Assembly (NCBI GenBank): GCA_902805485.1
Contig: CADCTM010000074.1
Location: forward strand, 8,327 to 17,000
Direction: 5' to 3'
DNA from: an uncultured Coleofasciculus sp.
GTDB lineage: Bacteria; Cyanobacteriota; Cyanobacteriia; Cyanobacteriales; Coleofasciculaceae
DNA: 8,674 bases
The notes under the pieces were generated by a model. It had not been told where the DNA came from. It was given only the letters and a program-made list of their open reading frames with translations, and did no database searches. Every line of letters starts with the position of its first letter. The stretch's first letter is position 1. Of this stretch, positions 1-5,850 are shown piece after piece. Position numbers and translations under genes: made by a program.

Positions 1-160
1 AGTAATGATGTTAGCTAAGGCGTGAGCAATCGCCATAACACATAGTAATTTATCAGTTTAAGGGTACTGCTAAATGCTTCAAAATTACTTGTAGTGAAAA
101 ATAAATTGTCCTGACTTAAAACCTTCCACCCTGAGCTGTTAGCGATCCGTACAAATTTGT

Positions 161-189
161 AAAAATATCAAGCTCACTTGAAGTGAGCT
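161..189 (-). terminator. Possible Rho-independent terminator of the tRNA-Arg gene
   Basis: Read on the minus strand, a perfect inverted repeat (AGCTCACTT / AAGTGAGCT, 171-189) lies about 20 nt past the mature 3' end of the tRNA. It is followed by TGATATTTTT, a short U-rich tract at 161-170. Position and orientation suit an intrinsic terminator. The stem is only moderately GC-rich and the U tract is broken, so it could instead be a processing hairpin. A second T run, TTTTC, directly follows the tRNA. Confidence 0.45.
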
Positions 190-210
190 AGCGATACTTT
201 AATTAGAAAA

Positions 211-553
211 CGGGACTGGCCGGATTTGAACCGGCGACCTAGCGCTTCAGATTTGTGTGAGTTTCCCCACTCTCTGGACTATACCTTCACCATCAGCTTT
301 ATTCGCTTTTAGGTGGTGGCCGTCTAGTCTCTCGACCTTCCTGATTTCATTCATATGCGATCGCACAGTGCTGCTGAAAGCAGGTCGCTTAATCGCTAGA
401 AACCAGGCTTGGTTCGGTATTGCCGTAAAGCGAAAGGGAATTCCTGCACTCCTTAGGTTTCACCGAATTTGACCACATTCACACATGGAGTTTCTTCCAC
501 GGTGCCCGATTATTTCAGGAGGCGCTTGCTCTATCCAACTGAGCCACAGCCCC
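211..553 (-). tRNA. trnR-CCU: tRNA-Arg(CCU), split by a group I intron
   Basis: The spliced tRNA is 74 nt, from exon 1 (553-517) and exon 2 (247-211). The acceptor stem pairs GGGGCTG (553-547) with CAGTCCC (218-212), with one G-U pair and discriminator G at 211. The D arm is GCTC...GAGC. The anticodon stem pairs AGCGC (526-522) with GCGCT (245-241). The rebuilt seven-base loop is CT-CCT-AA, giving anticodon CCU, which decodes AGG. The T arm is GCCGG-TTCAAAT-CCGGC (235-219). CCA is not encoded, since TTTT follows, so it must be added enzymatically. The two halves form a full cloverleaf only if 248-516 is removed. A consensus-like promoter lies 14 nt upstream. The short open frame on the opposite strand across this region is spurious. 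Confidence 0.93.
248..516 (-). ncRNA. Group I intron (IC3-like) in tRNA-Arg(CCU), 269 nt
   Basis: A self-splicing type of intron that interrupts the anticodon loop just after U36. Exon 1 ends CCU and the intron ends in G at 248, the omega G. P1 forms between exon CCU and internal guide GGG (507-505) across loop GAAAUAAUC, with the expected U-G pair at the splice site. P4 pairs UUCGGU with ACCGAA. P6 pairs CCUGGUUUC with GAAAUCAGG. P7 pairs GACTA, within AGAGACTAGACGG, with TAGTC, within AAGGTATAGTCC. P9 is GAGT-GGGG-AAACTC. The layout closely follows the cyanobacterial tRNA-Leu(UAA) intron as I remember it. There is no sense-strand ORF, so no homing endonuclease. The extended P6 arm carries a HIP1 octamer (357-364). 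Introns at this tRNA-Arg(CCU) site are established in Agrobacterium; I am less sure how widespread they are in cyanobacteria. Confidence 0.9.
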
Positions 554-567
554 AACATCCGCAACTT

Positions 568-595
568 ATTATAGCTAATAGCGTTGACGAAACAA
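568..595 (-). promoter_or_regulatory. Sigma70-type promoter of the tRNA-Arg gene
   Basis: On the minus strand a perfect -10 box TATAAT (573-568) lies 14 nt before the mature tRNA 5' end, with a -35-like TTGTTT (595-590) and a 16-nt spacer. The 85-nt gap after the tocopherol cyclase stop codon leaves room for independent transcription. This is a sequence match only. Confidence 0.6.
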
Positions 596-638
596 GCAAG
601 TAATTCAGTTCAATTCGTCGCCCTAGAGAAGCAGAACC

Positions 639-1730
639 TTACAAAACCCAGGGAAATTTGGCGCTATCGTCCCAAAGTTCTTCCCAGGAACCGCCGCCTG
701 TTTCTAAGCCACAAACCGAACTGCTGGCTTTAATAATCGGGCTATTGTTTCCCTTACGTCGGAGTTCCAAGGTAAGCTTACCTTGCATTGTGTCCCGACA
801 AAAAAAGATTAAACCCTCTTGTGTTGGGGCGCGTAGGAGTGTCCCTGGTTTATCTGTAGTACCCGTCAACTCAACTTGATACTCTGCATTTTCAGCTTGC
901 ATCTGCCACCTGCCCCAGGGTTGAATTTGCCAGCTTACTTTGGAGTTCCAGGGTACGAATTCATAGAACTTGCCCTGGTAGTGGATGCCAACCAAAGCGG
1001 CAGACTCTTCCCACCACAGCACTTGCCGCCTGCCGCCGCCTGCGGTGAGAGCAAGATCTGGTTCATTGTCGAAACCGTTGCAATTCAGCCAAAACCACTT
1101 TTGAGGAAAGGCACGACCCCAGTTTTTCTCACCATAGGCGGGGGCATCGGTAAAATCGTAGCGCTTACCATTCCACTCAATCCAGCCAGTTGCCAGACCA
1201 TGTGCCATCAAAATCTGCCATCCAGGTTCAAATATCGGCAAATAAGACAGCCAGCCAGCCGTTGATTGTTGGGGTGCGCCCGTATCCGCCCAGCCGTACA
1301 CAGGCTTGATTTTATACTGCCAGCGACAGTACTGCCCACTGCCGGGATCGCGAATAATGCCTTGATTTAACGTCCCTGTGGCTTGATACCCTTCAAGGAT
1401 GTGATCTTCAAACTTAGCGGGTTCTAGGTATTGGGGGACAGATGTCAAGTTTGTTTTGCCCCAATGCCCTAGGGCTAAGGATTTTGACGAAGCCCAAAAC
1501 TGATTAACCTTGGGGAAAGTACGCCAGATATATTGATCATCGGGACCAAGAATTTGGGCGGCGCCACCACTACAGGGTTTACCACCAATGGGATCATCGA
1601 TGGAATACATGAATGCAAAAGTTTGACCATTATCCGGCAGGGTAACGCGGTAGTACCAACCTTCAAAAAAGCGATCGCTACCAGCATCCCAATGATATTC
1701 GCTGTGGGGCGTAGAAAGAGGATTTACCAT
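639..1730 (-). CDS. vte1: Tocopherol cyclase (VTE1/Slr1737 family)
   Basis: Closes the chromanol ring of phytyl-benzoquinol intermediates in vitamin E synthesis, at membranes or lipid droplets. Family motifs in order, numbered from the chosen start: HSEYHWDAGSDRFFEGWYYR (9-28), FAFMYSIDDP, AAQILGPDDQYIWRTFP, GHWGK, CRWQYKI, TAGWLSYLPIFEPGWQILMA, AEKNWGRAFPQKWFWLN and CRDT near the C-terminus. The frame stays open upstream to an ATG at 1862, which would add 44 residues (407 aa). I prefer the ATG at 1730 because it gives 363 aa, the size I recall for Synechocystis Slr1737, whose N-terminus begins close to the HSGYHW motif. The extra 44 residues resemble nothing I know, contain a HIP1 site (1764-1771), and would overlap a candidate promoter for the divergent protease gene. 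There is no strong Shine-Dalgarno at either start. Function is confident; the start is less so. Confidence 0.9.
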   Translation of the reverse strand: MVNPLSTPHSEYHWDAGSDRFFEGWYYRVTLPDNGQTFAFMYSIDDPIGGKPCSGGAAQILGPDDQYIWRTFPKVNQFWASSKSLALGHWGKTNLTSVPQYLEPAKFEDHILEGYQATGTLNQGIIRDPGSGQYCRWQYKIKPVYGWADTGAPQQSTAGWLSYLPIFEPGWQILMAHGLATGWIEWNGKRYDFTDAPAYGEKNWGRAFPQKWFWLNCNGFDNEPDLALTAGGGRRQVLWWEESAALVGIHYQGKFYEFVPWNSKVSWQIQPWGRWQMQAENAEYQVELTGTTDKPGTLLRAPTQEGLIFFCRDTMQGKLTLELRRKGNNSPIIKASSSVCGLETGGGSWEELWDDSAKFPWVL

Positions 1731-1853
1731 AAACTCAAAAGGCTTGACTCTTTTCCAGTATGAGCGATCGCGTTCTTCTCGCCCTTGGTAGGCTACAAAA
1801 AATTGAAAGTGACGGGCGTTCTTTATCAAGTAAACTCTCCAGACAGATGGCAA

Positions 1854-1882
1854 TTGCTGCAAAAAACGTTAATCCTTAAACT
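1854..1882 (+). promoter_or_regulatory. Candidate promoter for the HtrA-type protease operon
   Basis: TTGCTG (1854-1859) and TAAACT (1877-1882) are separated by exactly 17 nt, placing a start site about 40 nt before the protease ATG at 1932. Matches to consensus are partial (3/6 and 4/6). The site is intergenic only if tocopherol cyclase starts at 1730. Confidence 0.3.
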
Positions 1883-1931
1883 AGGACACAAGCGTTTGCT
1901 ATTCAGTTTGCTCATTCTCTGACTAAGCTTT

Positions 1932-3269
1932 ATGAAAATCGTCGGCTATACTTACAAACTCAATCGTTTTAGCTTGATAAAATCAAAAATCTCTACAAGT
2001 AAGGCTCTATCAAATAGCTGTAAAACAGCAAATAAGTTTGTTTGGTCGAAACAAGCCACTCACTTATTGCTACTACCATTAATTGGAACAGTAACGACAT
2101 TATTAGGCAGTTGTGGCTCGTCTAATCTTTCTTCTCAAGAGCTTGCGCCCCCTGCGAAAGATACGACTTCTCAACCCGTGGTCAGTGCAAAACCTGAAAG
2201 TGATAATTCTAATAATAATTCTGCAAAGCGCCCTCTAGTTCCTACTCCTGCTGACAATAATTTCATTGTTGATGTTGTTAAGAAAGTGGAACCAGCAGTT
2301 GTTAAAATTAATACATCCCAAACGGTGAGAAGCCAGGAGCCAGATGAGTTAACTGATCCATTCTTTCGACGTTTTGGTCAAGGGCAACCGACACAGCCTC
2401 AAGGACGAAATTCACGGGGTCTTGGCTCTGGTTTTGTGATTAGCTCTAATGGTCAGATTTTAACAAATTCTCATGTTGTTAATAATGCCGATACAGTAAC
2501 AGTATCCTTCTCTGATGGTCGCACTTTAGCGGGGAAAGTTGTCGGAGAAGATCCGGCGAGTGATATTGCGGTTGTCCAGGTTCAAGCTAATAACTTGCCT
2601 ACAGTTAGTTTAGGGCGTTCGGATCAGGTAGAACCCGGACAATGGGCAATTGCAATTGGTAATCCTTTGGGGTTGCAAAAAACTGTAACCGTTGGTGTAA
2701 TCAGTGCAACATCACGTTCTGGAAGTGATATCGGTGTTTCCGATAAGCGCATTGATTTCATTCAAACTGATGCGGCAATTAATCCAGGAAACTCCGGAGG
2801 ACCACTGTTGAATGCGCGGGGTGAAGTTATTGGTATTAATACAGCAATTATTAGCGGCGCCCAAGGATTAGGTTTTGCGATTCCGATTGACACTGCACAA
2901 CGAATTGCTCAACAATTGATTACTACAGGAAAAGTTGAGCATCCCTACTTGGGTGTTCAGATGGTAACTCTTACTCCTGAAATTAAACAAAGACTTAGTA
3001 GGAATCCTAATCGTAATATTTCCATAGAGGCAGAACGAGGAATTATCATCATCCGGGTAGTCCGAAATTCCCCAGCGGATCGAGCCGGAATCCGTCCAGG
3101 AGATGTTATTCAAGCTATTAATAATCAGCCTGTGAATAAGGCGGAAGAACTTCAACAACAATTAGAGAAAAATGGGGTAGGGAGTCAGTTACAAATACAG
3201 CTACAACGCGGGGGGCAAAGTTTAAAAGTCGCCGCACGTACTGAAGCACTTCCTGCTCAAACACAGTAG
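1932..3269 (+). CDS. htrA: HtrA/Deg-family serine endopeptidase (HhoA/HhoB/HtrA type)
   Basis: A chymotrypsin-fold protease with a PDZ domain that degrades or refolds damaged proteins in the periplasm, cell envelope or thylakoid lumen. The 445-aa protein has a hydrophobic segment (44-59) ending in LLGSCGSS, so C61 may be a lipoprotein cysteine. A low-complexity Ser/Asn/Pro linker runs to about 105. The protease domain holds the full triad: H181 in TNSHVV, D211 in ASDIAVV and S288 in GNSGGPL. IGNPLG and GFAIPID are also typical. One PDZ domain follows (about 337-436: HPYLGVQ, RNSPADRAGIRPGDVI). One PDZ and the anchored N-terminus match cyanobacterial Deg proteases, but I cannot tell which of the three Synechocystis paralogues it corresponds to. 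The N-terminus before the hydrophobic core is long (about 43 residues) for a signal peptide, so a later start is possible. It is probably co-transcribed with the small gene 20 bp downstream. Confidence 0.93.
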   Translation: MKIVGYTYKLNRFSLIKSKISTSKALSNSCKTANKFVWSKQATHLLLLPLIGTVTTLLGSCGSSNLSSQELAPPAKDTTSQPVVSAKPESDNSNNNSAKRPLVPTPADNNFIVDVVKKVEPAVVKINTSQTVRSQEPDELTDPFFRRFGQGQPTQPQGRNSRGLGSGFVISSNGQILTNSHVVNNADTVTVSFSDGRTLAGKVVGEDPASDIAVVQVQANNLPTVSLGRSDQVEPGQWAIAIGNPLGLQKTVTVGVISATSRSGSDIGVSDKRIDFIQTDAAINPGNSGGPLLNARGEVIGINTAIISGAQGLGFAIPIDTAQRIAQQLITTGKVEHPYLGVQMVTLTPEIKQRLSRNPNRNISIEAERGIIIIRVVRNSPADRAGIRPGDVIQAINNQPVNKAEELQQQLEKNGVGSQLQIQLQRGGQSLKVAARTEALPAQTQ

Positions 3270-3289
3270 TTGATCAAGAGGTTATAGTT

Positions 3290-3586
3290 ATGAAATTTGG
3301 AGTAGCTTTAATTACCACGATTGCGACGATAATAAGCGTAGCTGTTCCAGTAATTGCTCAAATTAATCGACCTTCTCAGGACTTTTTTGAGCGGGGACGA
3401 GAGCAATTAGAAAGAGAGATTAAAATCCTTCGAGAAGAATCACCAAACACCCAGCGAAATCCTCAAAAACCCCGCTCAGAACCTGTACTAGAGGTTTCAC
3501 CGTCTCCAAATAGCGATCGCCAACCCAATCCATCGCCGTCCGAAACTCCTAAACCACAACCCACTCAGATGAATAATTCCCGTTGA
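3290..3586 (+). CDS. Small secreted Pro/Ser-rich protein downstream of the HtrA-type protease
   Basis: A 98-aa protein I cannot assign to a named family. Residues 1-23 form a signal peptide: a short charged start, a hydrophobic core (ALITTIATIISVAVPVIA) and likely cleavage at VIA-Q. A charged amphipathic helix follows (about 31-50, DFFERGREQLEREIKILREE). The rest, from about 51, is disordered and rich in Pro, Ser, Asn and Gln. The start is supported by AAGAGG (3276-3281), 8 nt before the ATG. Only 20 bp separate it from the protease gene, so one operon is likely, and both products would leave the cytoplasm. A role as substrate, inhibitor or adaptor of the protease is a guess from position alone. 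A HIP1 site lies at 3513-3520 within the disordered coding part. Confidence 0.75.
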   Translation: MKFGVALITTIATIISVAVPVIAQINRPSQDFFERGREQLEREIKILREESPNTQRNPQKPRSEPVLEVSPSPNSDRQPNPSPSETPKPQPTQMNNSR

Positions 3587-3659
3587 ATCGGGGAAAAGGA
3601 AACGTAAAAAGTGTTCTTGTAAATCCAATTTTTCTTTTAACTTTGCACGGGCAAAATTA

Positions 3660-4373
3660 TTACAACCAATTCCCAACCATCACGTAGGGCGCCCAATAAA
3701 TCGGTGTCTGATACTCACTATTTTTTAATAACGACACTTGAGCGCGGCGGAGGGCTTCGGCTTTCGTAATCGTTGTCTCAGATAACTCACGATAAAACTG
3801 TGTCATCAGTTTAGCGGTTGCTTCATTACTGACAAACCAAAGTGTTGCTACTGTACTACGCGCCCCAGCTTTTACTGCCACGCCTGCTAATCCCAATACG
3901 GCTCGTTTATCGCCGACGGCGGTTTGGCAGGCACTGAGAACTAGTAGTTCAACTGCCCCTTTACCCCCTTCTTCTCTGGAACGCAGTAAACTGTTGAGTT
4001 CGTTGACATTGAGGCGCTTATCCCAAACGAGAAGGAATGTTTCGTCAGCGTTGGAACTAAACTGCCCGTGAGTTGCCAAATGCACGATGGGGAAGGGCAC
4101 CGAGTCAATGCCCTTTTGAATAGCCGCGCTGGTAAAGTTCTCATTGAGGAGTTCTGCACCGCCTACCTTTGCTTCTGTCAGAATTTCTGTCAATTCTGTC
4201 TGAACATAGCGAAGGGCAGGAAATTTGTCACGCGCTTGGGATAGTCCGCCTTTCAGGGCAGAAAGCTGAACCCGTGGCAGCGGTTTTTTAGCATCGAGTA
4301 GTTGTAGTCCAGGGGTGAGGGCGATCGCATATTTCTCTACCAAAAACTGCTTCCCATCGTTTAAGACTGCCAT
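3660..4373 (-). CDS. CHAT-domain fragment (237 aa), 3' remnant of the TPR-CHAT pseudogene
   Basis: Carries most of a CHAT peptidase domain, a caspase-like clan CD fold. Both catalytic residues remain: H102 in VHLATHGQF and C149 in LVLSACQTA. Other conserved stretches are KYAIALTPGLQLL (14-26), GLAGVAVKAGARSTVATLW (161-179) and YWAPYVMVGNWL at the C-terminus. The N-terminal part of the domain and the TPR array are missing from this frame, because a TGA at 4385-4383 and a 2-nt frameshift (4378-4377) cut it off. The ATG at 4373 is an internal Met of the ancestral protein (..DIPMAVLND..), not a true start, and has no clear ribosome site. A gene caller would probably report it as a CDS. Without a signal peptide it would be cytoplasmic if made at all. 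Confidence 0.6.
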   Translation of the reverse strand: MAVLNDGKQFLVEKYAIALTPGLQLLDAKKPLPRVQLSALKGGLSQARDKFPALRYVQTELTEILTEAKVGGAELLNENFTSAAIQKGIDSVPFPIVHLATHGQFSSNADETFLLVWDKRLNVNELNSLLRSREEGGKGAVELLVLSACQTAVGDKRAVLGLAGVAVKAGARSTVATLWFVSNEATAKLMTQFYRELSETTITKAEALRRAQVSLLKNSEYQTPIYWAPYVMVGNWL

Positions 4374-4485
4374 TGGTAAATATCAGCAATAGCCCCATCC
4401 AGCACAAAAACTAGGGTTTTAGTATTACTCGCCGCGAGTTCTTGCTCGGCGGGTCGAATTACAGCGATAAGCAATATCCGGTGCA

Positions 4486-5169
4486 TTATATTGTTTGAGC
4501 CAAAACCAAGGCTTGATTCGTCAATTCTTTGGCATTACTCAGTTGCCCCGTTTGTTCGTACAACGCCGCTAAATTTCCCAGGACATACGCCTCCGCCCGT
4601 TGATCCCCGATGCGTTTTGCCAACCCGACTGCTTGTGATAATTGCTCTGCCGCTTCCTTCATTTCGGGAGTCGGTAGCTTCATCAAACTTTGTGCCAGGT
4701 TAATTCGGGCATGGACGGCTGTTTGATTGGGCGGTAATTTTGGAAGTTGAGCCTTGATTTCGGGTAATAGTGCTTGAACTTGGGCTAATTGTTTAGTTTC
4801 AATTAACAGGCTCAATTGATTTAATTGCGCCCTGATTTTTAGGGTTGGTGATGTTGTTAAATTCGCGGCGGCTTGATAAAACTTGAGTACGTCTTCAGTG
4901 GTTTGTTTTTTATTGTTTTTTTGCTGCTGTTGGGCGCGGGGGCTGTTTCCTAAACTAAACAAAGCGGCACTGATATCAGCAGGAGACTGCAATATTTTAG
5001 CAATTTCTAAACTTTGGTTTAAAGCAGTTTGGGATTCTTCTATTCTGCCAACTAATTGTAGAACATCGCCATAACTACGCAGTCCAACGGCTTTGATAAG
5101 TGAGTTGGGCTGACTTTGCAGAATTTGGTTGACTTCAGTTAAGGTCGTTAAGGCGCGGCGATAAAACCC
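4486..5169 (-). pseudogene. TPR-array fragment of the TPR-CHAT pseudogene
   Basis: The frame is open from the codon after TGA 5172-5170 down to TAA 4488-4486. Its first Met is at 4992, giving a 168-aa open frame. It encodes helix-turn-helix TPR units such as SYGDVLQLVGRIEESQTALNQSLEIAKIL and YVLGNLAALYEQTGQLSNAKELTNQALVLAQ, with an Ala/Gln/Leu-rich middle. It is in the same frame as the N-terminal fragment (5410 upward), so only nonsense codons separate them. It ends at the single-T frameshift just before the CHAT part. Independent expression seems unlikely. Confidence 0.55.
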
Positions 5170-5409
5170 TCATGTTTGCAAGCTCTGGGCTTGGTTGAGG
5201 CGGCTACCAATTGAGCCAATGCGATCGCCTACTTGATCGTAGATTTTAGCGGCTTGTTGCCAGGTTTCCAAGGCTGGTTCGGCTTGTTCTAATGAGAGTT
5301 ACAGGCGTACTTGAATATCTAGGGTTTGGGCGAGGATTTTTGTTGTGTCTGAGCTTTGATTAAATTATGGGAGTTTTAAGCTTTCTGATATTGCGTTTTC
5401 TGCTTCTGT

Positions 5410-5850
5410 CTACAAGCCGAGTTGTTGATACGCTAAGGAAAGATTGCTCAAGCTTATTGCTTGCTTTAATGGGTTGCCTTGTGTTTTAAAGCTGGCTATC
5501 GCTTGTTGTAAAACTGTTACGGCTCCGGTATATTTTCCGGCATCGTATAAGGCTGTTCCTTGTTCTATTAAGCTAGTTTGATTTTGGGCAATTAAGATGG
5601 CGGTGGGTGTTTGGGCGGTAGCTAATATTCCTGGTACTCCTAAGATTAGGAGGCAGGAAGTGAGAAAGATTAAGGATAGGGTTGCTGGATGGTTAATTAA
5701 GGCTTTAATTTTAGTTTTTAAATCGCAGATGCACACAGATGTACGCGGATAAATTGGGATAAATTTATTAGTTTTATGGGATGATTTATTGAGGATTTGT
5801 TTTAAAAAGGTGTAGCGATGATCGAGAAGTAAAGACCGTTTTCTTGCCAT
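5410..5850 (-). pseudogene. N-terminal fragment (signal peptide plus first TPR) of the TPR-CHAT pseudogene
   Basis: A 146-codon open frame from ATG 5850 to TAG 5410. The credible part begins near 5709: KIKALINHPATLSLIFLTSCLLILGVPGILATAQ fits a signal peptide with cleavage after ATA. It is followed by TPR-like EQGTALYDAGKYTGAVTVLQQAIASF and SLSNLSLAYQQLGL. The frame then meets TAG where relatives tend to have Trp (TGG). The first 47 codons overlap the end of tpsB by 49 nt, run through a dispersed intergenic repeat (5723-5752) and look non-coding. The ATG at 5850 is probably not a real start, and no ATG, GTG or TTG stands directly before the signal peptide. Confidence 0.5.
5723..5752. repeat. 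Dispersed intergenic repeat with 10-bp internal period
   Basis: The stretch reads GCAGATGCAC, ACAGATGTAC, GCGGATAAAT: three imperfect 10-bp units. I recognise it from memory as the intergenic 'CCGCGTACATCTGTGTGCATCTG' type of repeat (minus-strand reading) scattered through many cyanobacterial and some other bacterial genomes. It lies between the tpsB stop and the signal peptide of the CHAT pseudogene. The family assignment is recall, not a search result. Confidence 0.5.

Larger units (their letters stand above)
3660..5709 (-). pseudogene. Decayed TPR-CHAT (caspase-like) protein gene downstream of tpsB
   Basis: An intact relative would be an exported protein with a TPR array followed by a CHAT peptidase domain (caspase/HetF-associated with TPRs). 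Three separate open stretches are pieces of it. From the N-terminus: a signal peptide and first TPRs; then four in-frame stops, TAG 5412-5410, TAA 5367-5365, TAA 5301-5299 and TGA 5172-5170, between TPR-like segments all in one frame; then more TPR to 4488. There an extra T shifts the frame into YNAPDIAYR. At about 4463-4457 the sequence jumps to IRPAEQEL...TLVFVLDGAIADI, consistent with loss of the segment between. A 2-nt insertion (TA, 4378-4377) then shifts into the CHAT core. The expected start codon appears to be ATT at 5709-5707, just before the signal peptide. Six lesions plus a deletion make sequencing error unlikely as the full explanation. Confidence 0.85.

Noticed and set aside
1..160. 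Partial gene at the left edge
   Set aside because: I see no convincing open frame on either strand, and the AT-rich sequence has frequent stops. Nothing recognisable.
257..472. 71-codon plus-strand open frame
   Set aside because: It lies antisense to the group I intron, has no family resemblance, and the RNA fold explains the sequence.
658..1763. Several plus-strand open frames opposite tocopherol cyclase
   Set aside because: They are antisense shadows of a well-recognised gene, with no motifs of their own.
3579..3630. Terminator after the small secreted protein (CCCG/CGGG hairpin, later T run)
   Set aside because: The stem is only 4 bp, overlaps the stop codon, and the T run is about 40 nt away.
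5170..5412. Stop-codon recoding or read-through in the TPR region
   Set aside because: All three stop codon types occur, with no recoding signal, and the gene also has frameshifts and an apparent deletion. Decay is simpler.
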